A stretch of 64,000 nucleotides of DNA from Geodermatophilus bullaregiensis (GCF_016907675.1 NZ_JAFBCJ010000001.1:2604001-2668000), one strand, 5' to 3'; shown: positions 44,559 through 53,455, counted from the stretch's first letter. Made by a program: numbers and translations. The notes: generated by a model from the sequence alone, not told the origin.

Positions 44559-46250
44559 GTGGGCAGCGGACAGCTCGAGGTCGAGCGCAAGTTCGAGGCG
44601 GGACCGGACGTCGTCCTGCCCGACCTGACGGCCGTCGACGGCGTCGCCACCGTGGGCGAGGTCGTCCCGCACGAGCTGGACGCCACCTACTACGACACCC
44701 CTGACCTGCGGCTGGCCCGCGCGCGGATCACGCTGCGCCGCCGCACCGGCGGCACCGACGCCGGCTGGCACCTCAAGCTGCCCACCGCGGTCGCGAGTTC
44801 GCGCCGGGAGGTGCACGCCCCGATCGGCCCGCGCCGCACCGTGGTCCCGCGGGCGGTGACCGAGCCGGTGACCGGCGTCCTGCGCGGCGCCCGCCCCGGG
44901 CCGGTGGCCGTCCTGCAGACCACCCGGCTGGTGACGCCGCTGTTCGGCGACGACGGCCGGGTGCTGGCCGAGGTCGCCAGCGACACCGTCACCGGCACCG
45001 CGCTGGCCGCCGGGGCCGACGCCCCGTCGACGGTCACCACGTGGCGCGAGATCGAGGTCGAGCTGGTCGACGGTGACGAGGCCCTGCTCGACGCCGTCAC
45101 CGAGGCGCTGACCGCGGCGGGCATCGAGCCCTCCGACCAGCCCTCCAAGCTCAGCCGCGTGCTGGCCGACCGGCTCGCCGCGCTCGCGCCCCCGCCGCTG
45201 CGGCTGCCGGCGGCGACCGGCGACGGCACCGACCCCGGCCCCGGCTCCGGCAAGGGCTCGGGCTCCGGCAAGAAGGGGAAGAAGGGCAAGAAGCGGAAGG
45301 ACGAGCACGAGGAGGCGCGACGCGACGCGCCGACGGCGGCCGAGGTGGTGCTCGCCGCCGTCCGCACGCAGGTCCGGGCGCTGCAGACCGCGGACATCGG
45401 CGTCCGCACCGGCGACCCGGAGGGCGTGCACGACCTGCGGGTGGCGTGCCGGCGGCTGCGCAGCATCCTGGCCGCCTTCCGGCCGGTGCTCGACCGCACC
45501 GCCACCGACCCCCTGCGCGACGAGCTGCAGGTCACCGGCGCACGGCTGTCGGCGGCCCGGGACGGCGAGGTGGCGCTGGAGCACCTGCGCGCGGTGGTGG
45601 ACGCCCAGCCCGTGGAGCTCGTCCGCGGCCCGGTGGTGGCCCGGCTGCAGTCCGCCACGGTCGCCGACCACGAGAAGGGCCGCAGGGCCGCCGTCCGGGC
45701 ACTGTCCGACGAGCGGCACCTGCAGCTGCTCGACGCCCTCGACGCGCTGCTGGCCGACCCGCCCCTGGCCGAGGCCGCAGCCGGGCCCGCCCCGGCCGTG
45801 CTGGCCGACGCGGTCCGGCGCACCGGCAAGCGGCTGCGGCACCGCGTCGCGGAGGCGCGCGACGCGGCCGCCCAGGACGAGGGGGTCCAGGCGGGGACCG
45901 GGGCCGCCGGGCACGAGCAGGAGGAGCACGCGCTGCACGAGGTGCGCAAGGCCGCCAAGCGGGTGCGCTACACCGCCGAGGTCGCCGCCCCCGTGCTCGG
46001 CGCCCCGGCCGAGGCGCTGGTCACCTGCACGAAGCAGGTGCAGGACCTGCTCGGCCAGGCCCAGGACACGGTGGTCACCCGCGCGGCGTGCACCCGGCTG
46101 GCGGCGGCGGCCACCGGCGCGGGGGAGGACACCTTCACCTACGGGCGGCTGCACGCGCTCGAGGAGTGGCGCGCCGAGCGGGCCGACCAGGCGTTCTGGT
46201 CACTGGAGCCGTCGCTCAGGTCCGCCGTCCGCGCCGCCGCCGAGGCCTGA
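44559..46250 (+). CDS. CYTH and CHAD domain protein
   Basis: 563 aa from GTG 44559. The CYTH domain begins with the E-x-E-x-K-type motif VERKFEAGPD and holds YYDTPDLRLARARITLRRRT, WHLKLPT and REIEVELVDG. A Gly-Ser-Lys-rich linker (about residues 220-255) leads to a CHAD domain with VHDLRVACRRLRSILAAFRP and LHEVRKAAKRVRYTAE. CYTH enzymes act on triphosphate compounds and CHAD domains bind polyphosphate, so a role in polyphosphate metabolism is likely. It stands alone. Confidence 0.95.
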   Translation: MGSGQLEVERKFEAGPDVVLPDLTAVDGVATVGEVVPHELDATYYDTPDLRLARARITLRRRTGGTDAGWHLKLPTAVASSRREVHAPIGPRRTVVPRAVTEPVTGVLRGARPGPVAVLQTTRLVTPLFGDDGRVLAEVASDTVTGTALAAGADAPSTVTTWREIEVELVDGDEALLDAVTEALTAAGIEPSDQPSKLSRVLADRLAALAPPPLRLPAATGDGTDPGPGSGKGSGSGKKGKKGKKRKDEHEEARRDAPTAAEVVLAAVRTQVRALQTADIGVRTGDPEGVHDLRVACRRLRSILAAFRPVLDRTATDPLRDELQVTGARLSAARDGEVALEHLRAVVDAQPVELVRGPVVARLQSATVADHEKGRRAAVRALSDERHLQLLDALDALLADPPLAEAAAGPAPAVLADAVRRTGKRLRHRVAEARDAAAQDEGVQAGTGAAGHEQEEHALHEVRKAAKRVRYTAEVAAPVLGAPAEALVTCTKQVQDLLGQAQDTVVTRAACTRLAAAATGAGEDTFTYGRLHALEEWRAERADQAFWSLEPSLRSAVRAAAEA

Positions 46251-46309
46251 CCCGCCGGGCGTAACCTGTCCACCGTCCGAGCGGCCTCCTCCGGGCGGCC
46301 TGCTCGCAG

Positions 46310-46360
46310 GGTCCCGCCGCGGGCCTGCGAGTGGTGAGGGGCGAGGAGGTCCTGCAACTG
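46310..46360 (+). repeat. Dispersed palindromic repeat overlapping a gene start
   Basis: A 51-bp copy starting GGTCCCGCCGCGGGCCTGCG and ending GGTCCTGCAACTG. It aligns with the copy at 1723 over its whole length with few differences. It lies 60-110 nt after the CYTH-CHAD stop and covers the first codons of the metallophosphoesterase frame, whose only GAGGAGG (46343-46349) belongs to the repeat. Confidence 0.7.
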
Positions 46361-47611
46361 TCCCTCATCGGTCTGCTCGGGTTCGCCACGGTGGTCCTGC
46401 TCGCCCTGCTGCTCCTCCACGGCTTCCTGTGGTGGCGGCTGGTCCGCAGCACCACCCCGCCCGGCCGCACCCGCCGCCTGCTCACGCTGCTCACCGTCGT
46501 CATCGCCCTGCTGCCGATGGGCGCGGTCCTCGCCCGTCGCGAGGACTCCGCCGCCAGCACGGCGCTGCAGTGGGTCGGCTTCAGCTGGCTGGGTGTGGCC
46601 TTCTACCTGTTCCTGACCCTGCTGGCCCTCGAGCCGGTGCGGCTCCTGCTGCGCCGCTGGACCCGGCGGCGCCCGGAGGTGGGGCAGGACGCCGTGCCCG
46701 CCGCGGCTCCGGGCGGCGGGGGGACGGCACCGGTGGCCGAGGTCGTCCGGCAGGACGACGGCGTCGCCGACCCGTCGCGGCGGCTGCTGCTGGCCCGCGG
46801 CCTGGCGGTCACCGCCGGCGCGGTGGCGCTCGGCACCGCGGGCACCGGCGCCTACCTCGCCAACTCCGCGCCCGTCGTCCGCCGGGTGCCGGTCACCCTC
46901 CCGCGGCTGGACCCGGCCCTCGACGGGCTGCGCATCGTCACGTTCTCCGACGGCCACCTGTCGGCCACGTACGGCGGACGGCGCTTCGAGCGGCTGGTCG
47001 AGACGGTCAACGCGCAGCGCCCCGACGTCGTGGCCATCGTGGGCGACCTGGTCGACGGCGACGTCGAGGAGCTGCGCGAGGACGCCGCCCCGCTGGCCGA
47101 CCTGGTCAGCGAGCAGGGCGTCTACTTCGTCACCGGCAACCACGAGTACTTCGTCGACACCACCGCCTGGCTGCGCCACCTGCCCACGCTCGGCGTCGAG
47201 GTGCTGCGCAACGAGCGGGTGCCGATCGTGCGCGGCGGTGCCTCCTTCGACCTGGCCGGCATCGACGACCGGACGGCGGCCGGCTCGGGACTGCCCGGCC
47301 ACGGTGCCGACCTCGGCGCCGCCCTCGACGGCCGCGACGACGCCGTCCCCGTGGTGCTGCTGGCCCACCAGCCGTTCATGGTCGACCAGGCCCGCGCGGC
47401 CGGGGTGGACCTGCAGCTGTCCGGGCACACGCACGGCGGCCAGCTCTGGCCCTTCGACCACGCCATCCGGCTCGACCAGCCCGCGGTCGAGGGGCTGTCC
47501 CGGCACGGCGACACGCAGCTCTACGTCACCGCGGGCGCCGGCTACTGGGGGCCGCCGATGCGGATCGGCGCACGTCCCGAGGTGACCGTCGTCGAGCTGC
47601 GGTCCCCGTGA
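46331..47611 (+). CDS. Membrane-anchored metallophosphoesterase
   Basis: 426 aa if begun at GTG 46331. Three or four N-terminal membrane helices are followed by a twin-arginine-like R-R-L-L-L-A-R-G region and a calcineurin-type domain: FSDGHLSATYGG, IVGDLVDG, TGNHEYFVD, LLAHQPF and SGHTHGGQLWP, with all metal ligands except the usual first D-x-H being S-D-G-H. The start is doubtful, since the 5' codons lie inside a dispersed repeat; translation might begin slightly later. It probably acts on an external phosphoester; substrate unknown. Confidence 0.9.
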   Translation: MVRGEEVLQLSLIGLLGFATVVLLALLLLHGFLWWRLVRSTTPPGRTRRLLTLLTVVIALLPMGAVLARREDSAASTALQWVGFSWLGVAFYLFLTLLALEPVRLLLRRWTRRRPEVGQDAVPAAAPGGGGTAPVAEVVRQDDGVADPSRRLLLARGLAVTAGAVALGTAGTGAYLANSAPVVRRVPVTLPRLDPALDGLRIVTFSDGHLSATYGGRRFERLVETVNAQRPDVVAIVGDLVDGDVEELREDAAPLADLVSEQGVYFVTGNHEYFVDTTAWLRHLPTLGVEVLRNERVPIVRGGASFDLAGIDDRTAAGSGLPGHGADLGAALDGRDDAVPVVLLAHQPFMVDQARAAGVDLQLSGHTHGGQLWPFDHAIRLDQPAVEGLSRHGDTQLYVTAGAGYWGPPMRIGARPEVTVVELRSP

Positions 47612-47616
47612 CGCGA

Positions 47617-47652
47617 CAGACGTCTCATACGACATGACGTCCGCAGACGTCT
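47617..47652 (+). promoter_or_regulatory. Probable GntR operator, repeated AGACGTCT
   Basis: Two perfect AGACGTCT palindromes (47618-47625 and 47645-47652), 27 bp apart, with a further GACGTC between them. They lie 23-58 nt before the GntR start, suggesting autoregulation. Confidence 0.65.
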
Positions 47653-47674
47653 ACCGTCGCCTACCCTGGCGGCC

Positions 47675-48415
47675 GTGACGGCGGCGACGGCGGGACCGAA
47701 GTACCTCTCGGTCCGCGAGCACCTGCGGCGCCGGGTCGGTGCCATGCCCGAGGGTGCGCTCCTGCCGCCGGAGCCGGTGCTGTGCGCCGAGTACGGCGTC
47801 AGCCGGATCACCCTGCGCCGCGCCGTCGACGGCCTGGTCGCCGACGGCCACCTGGTGCGCGAGCAGGGCCGCGGCACCTACGTCACCCGGCCGGCCATCC
47901 GGCACGAGTACCGCGAGAGCTTCGTGCACCGCATCGCCGGGTGGAGCTCGGTGATGGCCGAGCAGGGCGCGCAGGTCGGGACGACGGTGCTGCAGCAGCG
48001 GGTCGTCCCGGCGACGGCGGCCGTGGCCGCGGAGCTCTCCCTCGAGGTCGCCACCGACGTCGTCGAGCTCGAGCGGCTGCGCAGCGTCGACGGCGCCCCC
48101 AACCACGTCGCGCACAGCTTCCTGCCCGCCGCGCTCTATACGCGGGCCGCCGAGGAGGACTTCAGCGCGGGCTCGCTCTACGACTTCCTGCGCCGCGAGT
48201 ACGGTGCCGACCTCGCCCACGCCCGGATCGTCGTCGACGTCGGCACCGCGGCCGCCGACGAGGCCGACCTGCTCCGGATCGCCGCCGGCTCGCCGCTGCT
48301 CGTCGTCCGCACCACCGTGCGCGACAGCGCCGGCCACCCGCTGGTGCACAGCTTCTCCCGGCTGCGTCCCGACGTCAGCCAGGTCGAGTTCGAGGTCTCG
48401 GTCACCGGCCGCTGA
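47675..48415 (+). CDS. GntR/HutC-family transcriptional regulator
   Basis: 246 aa from GTG 47675. The winged helix at residues 8-72 has YLSVREHLRRRVGAMPEGAL, LPPEPVLCAEYGVSRITLRR and DGLVADGHLVREQGRGTYVT. The C-terminal UTRA ligand domain contains HSFLPAALYTRAAEEDFS and HPLVHSFSRLRPD. UTRA regulators sense sugars, amino acids or phosphonates; the ligand is unknown. No transport or catabolic operon is adjacent; repeated palindromes upstream suggest it controls itself. Confidence 0.93.
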   Translation: MTAATAGPKYLSVREHLRRRVGAMPEGALLPPEPVLCAEYGVSRITLRRAVDGLVADGHLVREQGRGTYVTRPAIRHEYRESFVHRIAGWSSVMAEQGAQVGTTVLQQRVVPATAAVAAELSLEVATDVVELERLRSVDGAPNHVAHSFLPAALYTRAAEEDFSAGSLYDFLRREYGADLAHARIVVDVGTAAADEADLLRIAAGSPLLVVRTTVRDSAGHPLVHSFSRLRPDVSQVEFEVSVTGR

Positions 48416-48476
48416 GCGCGGCCACCCGCCGCCCGCCGCCCCTGGGTCGGTCACACCGACGGCTACCGTCGGGGGC

Positions 48477-48941
48477 GTGACCACCACCGCGAGCGGCAGT
48501 CGGGAGGTGGCCGCACCGCGCAGCCGCGTGTGGCGGGCGCTGGCCGTGCTCGAGCCCTACTGCGCGGTCTGCGACGTCTCCTACGTCGTCGACGGCGAGG
48601 GAGCCGGGCCCAGTGCCACCTTCGTCTGCGTGCCCGGCCGGCTCGCCGAGGGGGAGGCCCCGCGCGCCGGTGCCCCGCGCGGCGAGATCGTCGAGTGGGA
48701 ACCCGAGCGGGTGGTCACCACCCGCCTGGAGCTGACACCCGAGACCTGGACGACGCGCATCGAGCTCGCCGACGCCGACGCCGGCAGCACGCGGGTCACC
48801 GTCACGCTCACGCACCGGCCGCGCCGCGTGCGGCTGGCCGACCGGCTCGCCCGCCCGGCGCTGCAGCGGATGGTCCAGCGCACCGTCGACGACGAGCTGG
48901 CCAAGCTCCCGGCGCACGTCGAGCAGGTCACCGCCGACTGA
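48477..48941 (+). CDS. SRPBCC-family protein
   Basis: 154 aa from GTG 48477, 61 nt after the GntR gene. It reads as a START/Bet-v1-like fold: an initial strand (TTTASGSREVAAPRSRVWRA), a central strand pair GEIVEWEPERVVTTRLELTP, and a C-terminal helix QRMVQRTVDDELAKLPAHVE. Such proteins bind hydrophobic ligands or act as cyclases. No residue gives specificity. Co-transcription with the regulator is possible. Confidence 0.85.
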   Translation: MTTTASGSREVAAPRSRVWRALAVLEPYCAVCDVSYVVDGEGAGPSATFVCVPGRLAEGEAPRAGAPRGEIVEWEPERVVTTRLELTPETWTTRIELADADAGSTRVTVTLTHRPRRVRLADRLARPALQRMVQRTVDDELAKLPAHVEQVTAD

Positions 48942-49054
48942 GGGTGGTCCTCCACACGGGCGACGGAGGCGTCGGCAGGGGCTCGGCGGGTACGTGCAGG
49001 CCAGGAGCGCCCGGCGACCGGCCGGGCGCCGCGCCCCTCACCGGAGGACACGTC

Positions 49055-49321
49055 GTGATCGGTTTCCTCGTCGCAGGACTCGTCATCGGAGCCCTGGCCC
49101 GCCTCATCGTCCCGGGCAAGCAGCACCTCGGGATCTTCGCCACCCTCGCCCTCGGCGTGGTCGGCTCGCTCATCGGCGGGCTCATCGCCCAGTTCTTCGG
49201 CACCGGCAGCATCTGGGAGCTCAACGTCCTGGGCTTCGTGCTCGCGGTGGTGGCCGCCGTCCTGCTCATCGGCGTCGCCGAGGGCATCACGGGCCGCAAC
49301 GACCGCGCCGTCCGGCGCTGA
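49055..49321 (+). CDS. GlsB/YeaQ/YmgE-type small membrane protein
   Basis: 88 aa from GTG 49055 with GGAGGA about 8 nt before. Three hydrophobic helices with glycine-rich turns: VIGFLVAGLVIGALARLIVP, GIFATLALGVVGSLIGGLIA, NVLGFVLAVVAAVLLIGVAE. This is the transglycosylase-associated-protein family, often stress-induced, with no proven activity. It converges on the MBL gene. Confidence 0.93.
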   Translation: MIGFLVAGLVIGALARLIVPGKQHLGIFATLALGVVGSLIGGLIAQFFGTGSIWELNVLGFVLAVVAAVLLIGVAEGITGRNDRAVRR

Positions 49322-49345
49322 CGCCCGCGGGGGAGCCGGCCGGCC

Positions 49346-49984
49346 TCAGAGGTCGACCGACTCCCCCGGGGCCAGCCGGCTGAAGGGGGTGGGCGTGCCG
49401 GGGCCGCGCTCACCGAGCAGCCCGCCCACCACGCCGAGCCCCACGTCGTTGAGCAACCCGTCGTGCACGGCGTAGGCCTGGTCGGCGTCGACCGCCCGCA
49501 CGTAGTCGATGAGCTCGGCCACCTTGGACCACGGCGCGTGCAGCGGCAGCAGCAGCGTCGCCACCGGGGTCCCGGGCACGGTGAACGCGTCGCCCGGGTG
49601 GAACACCTGGCCCTCGACCAGGAAGCCCACGTTGCGCACCCGCGGCAGGTCCGGGTGGATCACCGCGTGCCACTCACCGTGCACCTGCACCTCGAACCCC
49701 GCGGCGGTCACGGCGTCCCCGTCGCCGACCGCGTGCACCCGCGAGCCCAGCCCCTCGAACTGCGCTGCGACGGACGGGTTCGTCCACACCTCCAGCGCCG
49801 GGTCGGCCTCCAGCGCCGCGCGCAGCCGGTCGGGGACGACGTGGTCGGCGTGCTCGTGGGTCACCAGGACGGCGCTCGCGCCCTCGAGGACCGCCGGGTC
49901 GGTGAACCCCCCGGGGTCGAGGACCAGCCGCCGGTCGCCGTCGCTGACCACCACGCAGGCGTGCCCGTGCTTCGTGAGCTCCAT
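49346..49984 (-). CDS. MBL-fold metallo-hydrolase
   Basis: 212 aa from ATG 49984; GGGAGG is 9 nt upstream, whereas the ATG at 49993 abuts it. The metal site THEHADH is at residues 42-48, with further ligands in HGEWHAVIHPD, FHPGDAF and HAPWSK. The pattern fits the UlaG-like group of metallo-beta-lactamase-fold hydrolases. Substrate unknown. Confidence 0.93.
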   Translation of the reverse strand: MELTKHGHACVVVSDGDRRLVLDPGGFTDPAVLEGASAVLVTHEHADHVVPDRLRAALEADPALEVWTNPSVAAQFEGLGSRVHAVGDGDAVTAAGFEVQVHGEWHAVIHPDLPRVRNVGFLVEGQVFHPGDAFTVPGTPVATLLLPLHAPWSKVAELIDYVRAVDADQAYAVHDGLLNDVGLGVVGGLLGERGPGTPTPFSRLAPGESVDL

Positions 49985-50090
49985 GGAGCGCATCCTCCCG
50001 CCGCGGACGGGGGACCGCCGCCTCACCCGGGCGGGTGACTCCGGGCCGCCGCCCCTCCCGCGACCCGACCGCGGTGCCGACCCTCCCTGC

Positions 50091-50357
50091 ATGGTCCCCA
50101 GCCCCGCTGCCCCGTCCGGCGCCGCCCCGACCGCCGCCGCCCCGACCGTCTTCGCCGTGGCCCGCAGCCGCGCCCACGGCCCGACGGCCGCCCTCTGGCA
50201 CGCCGTCGAGCTGCACCGCCCGACCGCCGAGGTCGACGGCGCCTGCGAGCTCACCCTCTGCGGCACCCTGGCCCGCGTCGCCGTCGGCGAGCAGTGGCCG
50301 ACGGCGGCCCGCGACGTCTGCGTCCCGTGCACCGTCCTGGCCGCCGGCCGCCGCTGA
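50091..50357 (+). CDS. Hypothetical protein with a cysteine cluster
   Basis: 88 aa from ATG 50091, without a clear ribosome site. I do not recognise the family. An Ala/Pro-rich start precedes ALWHAVELHRPTAEVDGACE, then LTLCGTLARV and DVCVPCTVL, giving four cysteines in C-x4-C and C-x2-C spacing that could bind metal. Codon use is as GC-rich as in neighbouring genes. It is divergent from the MBL gene. Confidence 0.55.
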   Translation: MVPSPAAPSGAAPTAAAPTVFAVARSRAHGPTAALWHAVELHRPTAEVDGACELTLCGTLARVAVGEQWPTAARDVCVPCTVLAAGRR

Positions 50358-50391
50358 ACCACCGGCGCCCGCTCCACTACCGGCCCTGCTG

Positions 50392-50438
50392 CCGCGGGAG
50401 GACCCCGTCCTCCCCACCCTTCGCGAGCTCAGGGCGGG
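50392..50438 (-). repeat. Dispersed palindromic repeat, reverse orientation
   Basis: Read on the minus strand, GGTCCCGCCCTGAGCTCGCG then GGGTGGGGAGGACGGGGTCC. It shares the GGTCCCGCC start, the GAGC-x-x-GCGA core and the GGGGTCC end with the other copies. It lies between the hypothetical gene and the end of the enoyl-CoA hydratase gene. Confidence 0.55.
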
Positions 50439-50454
50439 ACCCGGGACGGGGCCG

Positions 50455-51231
50455 TCAGCGGCCGGTGAACCGCGGCGGCCGCTTGCCCAGGAACGCCTCG
50501 ACCGCCTCGCTGTGGTCGGCGGTCCGCCCGAGCTGCGTCTGCAGCCGTGCCTCGAGGGCGAGCGTGTCCTCCAGGGTGTCGGTGGGCGCGGTCGCCAGCA
50601 CCGTCTTCACCGCGCGGTAGGCCGCGGTCGGCCCGCCGGCCAGCCGCTCGGCCAGCGCCCGCGCCTCTGTCCCCACCTCCGCCGGGTCCACGACCCGGTG
50701 CACCAGGCCCCACTGCAGCGCGCTCTCCGCCGGGAACGGGTCCGGCAGCAGGAGCAGCTCGGTGGCCCGCCCGACGCCCACGCTGTGCACCAGGCGGGCG
50801 GCCAGCGCGGAGTCGCTGGACAGCCCGATGCCGGTGAACGCGGTCGTGAACTTCGCTCCCGCGGCGGCCACCCGCAGGTCGGCGGCCATCGCCAGCCCGA
50901 GCCCGGCGCCGGCGCAGGCGCCGTTGATCCCGGCGACCACCGGCACCGGCAGCCCCGCCAGGGCCAGGACCAGCGGGTTGTACTCGTGCTCGACCACCGA
51001 CAGCGAGGTGGCGGCGTCCCCGCGCAGGGACTCGACGTGCTCGCCGAGGTCCTGCCCCACGCAGAAGGCCCGCCCGGTGCCGGTCAGCAGCACCGCGCGC
51101 ACCGACTCGTCGTCGGCCAGCCCCCGCACGACGTCGAGCAGCTCCCGCCGCACCGCCCGCGTGAGCCCCGGCTGCTGCAGCGTGACGGTCGCGACGCCGC
51201 CGGCGTCCTCCCGGGTCACGGTCTCGGGCAT
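50455..51231 (-). CDS. Enoyl-CoA hydratase/isomerase family protein
   Basis: 258 aa from ATG 51231. The crotonase fold has the oxyanion-hole segments GTGRAFCVGQDL and INGACAGAGLGLAMAADLRV, and FTGIGLSSDSALAARLVHSV. At the two positions where hydratases carry Glu, the segment after GIGL reads S-S-D, as in isomerase-type members such as PaaG. So double-bond isomerisation or hydration are both possible. It stands alone. Confidence 0.92.
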   Translation of the reverse strand: MPETVTREDAGGVATVTLQQPGLTRAVRRELLDVVRGLADDESVRAVLLTGTGRAFCVGQDLGEHVESLRGDAATSLSVVEHEYNPLVLALAGLPVPVVAGINGACAGAGLGLAMAADLRVAAAGAKFTTAFTGIGLSSDSALAARLVHSVGVGRATELLLLPDPFPAESALQWGLVHRVVDPAEVGTEARALAERLAGGPTAAYRAVKTVLATAPTDTLEDTLALEARLQTQLGRTADHSEAVEAFLGKRPPRFTGR

Positions 51232-51322
51232 CGTGTCCCACCTCGTCGCTCGTCGTGGTCGCTGATCCGGTCTCTCGTCGGCGGCCGCCGTCCGGTCGCC
51301 CCCGCCGTCCTACCGCACCGCA

Positions 51323-51362
51323 GCGCGTCCTCCCTCACCGCCCACGGTCGGGGAGGACACGC
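51323..51362. promoter_or_regulatory. Hairpin related to the one at 1779
   Basis: GCGCGTCCTCCC (51323-51334) pairs with GGGAGGACACGC (51351-51362) with one mismatch over a 16-nt loop; 10 of 16 loop bases match the hairpin at 1779-1818. It lies in the 505-bp gap 51232-51736 between the divergent hydratase and kinase genes; otherwise that gap shows no gene. Confidence 0.45.
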
Positions 51363-51736
51363 GACGACCAGGTCACCTGATCACGGCGCGCCCACCCGCG
51401 CCAGGACGGGGAGCGCTGCGCCCCCGGCGACAGGTGGGGTCGGCCACGGGTCCGGCGCCCCGACCGGTCCGTGCAGGTGCAGCCCGACCTGCGCCGCGAC
51501 GCGGTGAACGAGTGCGTCCGGACGTGTGACGTCTGCCGCTCCCCGCCGTGTCACCCGCCGTCCTCCGGCGTGTCGGCGTGTCGATGCCGAGCCGTGACTC
51601 GTGAGGCGTACCTGAACGGGTGGGACGGCTGGGATGATGTGTGGTCTGGGACGGCGGGGGCACCCCTGGCAGGGAGTTGCGGCGCCGCCGGTGCGGACGG
51701 CGCCGGTCGACGACCGGCCGGAAATGGAGAGCTCCC

Positions 51737-53455
51737 GTGGTGGAACCGGGTCGCCGGATGCTCGGTGACCGCTACGAGCTCTCCGAGCTCATCGCCTCGG
51801 GGGGCATGGGCCAGGTCTGGCGCGCCACCGACCTGCTGCTGCACCGCCCGGTCGCGGTCAAGGTGCTGCGCAGCGAGTACACCGGCGACCCCACCTTCCT
51901 CGCCCGCTTCCGCGCCGAGGCCCAGCACGCCGCCGCGCTGAGCCACCCCAACATCGCCGCCGTCTTCGACTACGGCGAGACCGAGGCCGCCGACACCGGC
52001 GAGCAGCTCGCCTACCTGGTCATGGAGCTGGTCGAGGGACAGCCGCTGTCGGCGCTGCTGCGCGCCGAGGGGCGGCTGGACACCTCCACCACGCTCTCCG
52101 TGCTCGGCCAGACCGCCGCCGCCCTCGCCGAGGCCCACCGCGCCGGGCTGGTGCACCGCGACGTCAAGCCCGGCAACATCCTGGTCCGGCCCGACGGCAG
52201 CGTGAAGATCACCGACTTCGGCATCGCCTGGTCGGCCGGCAGCGTGCCGCTCACCCGCACCGGCCAGGTCATCGGCACGCCGCAGTACATCTCCCCGGAG
52301 CAGGCCGAGGGGCACCTGGCCACGCCGGCCAGCGACGTCTACGCGCTCGGCCTGGTCGGGTACGAGTGCCTCTCCGGTCACCCGGCCTTCGACGGCGACA
52401 ACGCGGTCACCATCGCCCTCAAGCAGCTGCGCTCGGACCCCGAGCCGCTGTCCGACGACCTGCCCGGCGGCGTCCGCACGCTCATCCGCCGCGCGCTGTC
52501 CAAGGACCCGGCCGCCCGCATGCCCGACGGCGCGGCGTTCGTCGCCGCCGTCGAGGACGCCCGCGCCGGCCGGCTGCCCGTCGACCCGTGGCCCGCCGTG
52601 CCCGCGGCCGCGGCGGTGCCGGTGGCCGACCCCGGCCCGGCCACCCAGGCCGCCCCGCTCCCGGACGGCGTCCCCGGGTCGCCCGCCGCCGGGCCGCCGC
52701 ACCGCCGGATCGGCCCGCCGCCGCCTCGGCGGTCCTCGGCGGTCCTCGTGCCGCTGGTGGCGCTGCTGCTCGGCGCCGGGCTGGCCGGCGCCGTCTTCAC
52801 CGCCGTCTCCGACCCCCCGGAGGCGCCCACCGTCGTCGCCGCCCAGACCCAGGACGGCGAGGACGAGACGATCGACCTCGTCAGCGGCGACTACGTCGGG
52901 CGGCCGGTCGACGACGTCGCCACGCAGCTGTCCGCGCTCGGCCTGACGGTGGAGCGCCGCGAGCAGGTCACCGGCGACTCCGCCCCCGACCTGGTGCTGG
53001 AGGTCTCGCCCACCGGGCGCCTCCAGCCGGGCGACGACGTCGTCGTCACCTTCGCCGTCGCCCCGCCCGCCCGCGGCTCCGGCGGCTGGGACGGCGACGA
53101 CCGGCCCGGCGGGGGCGCCGTCTCCCCGGTCACCGGCGACGCGGTGCCCGAGCAGGTCGCCGAGCCTCCCTCCCCGGCACCGGACACCGCCGCGGCCACC
53201 CCGGTCCCGGCGGCGCCCACCACGACGCCGGTCCCGACCGACAGCCCGGCGCCGCCGGCGGACCCGACGACTCCCGCGCCGTCGACGCCCGGCTCGACGA
53301 CGCCCGGCTCGACGACGCCCGGCTCGTCGCCGTCCCCGTCGTCCCCGGCGTCGTCCGGGAGCCCGACCCCGACGAGCCCCACGAGCTCGACGGCCCCGGT
53401 GCCCCTGCCGTCCGCCGGCGCCTCGTCGACCGCGAGCGGGTCCGCGGTCAGCTGA
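51737..53455 (+). CDS. Serine/threonine protein kinase with one PASTA domain
   Basis: 572 aa from GTG 51737, GGAGAG 5 nt before. The kinase domain is intact: IASGGMGQVWRAT, Lys42, HRDVKPGN, DFGIAW and the loop VPLTRTGQVIGTPQYISPEQ. A Pro-rich linker, a membrane helix (VLVPLVALLLGAGLAGAVFT), one PASTA domain (YVGRPVDDVATQLSALGLTV) and a 130-residue Pro/Thr/Ser tail follow. DFGIAW instead of DFGIAR and the KVLRSEYTGD motif link it with the next kinase and with PknA. Targets unknown. Confidence 0.93.
   Translation: MVEPGRRMLGDRYELSELIASGGMGQVWRATDLLLHRPVAVKVLRSEYTGDPTFLARFRAEAQHAAALSHPNIAAVFDYGETEAADTGEQLAYLVMELVEGQPLSALLRAEGRLDTSTTLSVLGQTAAALAEAHRAGLVHRDVKPGNILVRPDGSVKITDFGIAWSAGSVPLTRTGQVIGTPQYISPEQAEGHLATPASDVYALGLVGYECLSGHPAFDGDNAVTIALKQLRSDPEPLSDDLPGGVRTLIRRALSKDPAARMPDGAAFVAAVEDARAGRLPVDPWPAVPAAAAVPVADPGPATQAAPLPDGVPGSPAAGPPHRRIGPPPPRRSSAVLVPLVALLLGAGLAGAVFTAVSDPPEAPTVVAAQTQDGEDETIDLVSGDYVGRPVDDVATQLSALGLTVERREQVTGDSAPDLVLEVSPTGRLQPGDDVVVTFAVAPPARGSGGWDGDDRPGGGAVSPVTGDAVPEQVAEPPSPAPDTAAATPVPAAPTTTPVPTDSPAPPADPTTPAPSTPGSTTPGSTTPGSSPSPSSPASSGSPTPTSPTSSTAPVPLPSAGASSTASGSAVS

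Noticed and set aside
46352-46360. CTG start for the metallophosphoesterase after the GAGGAGG
   Set aside because: CTG starts are rare; the GTG at 46331 was kept, with the doubt stated.
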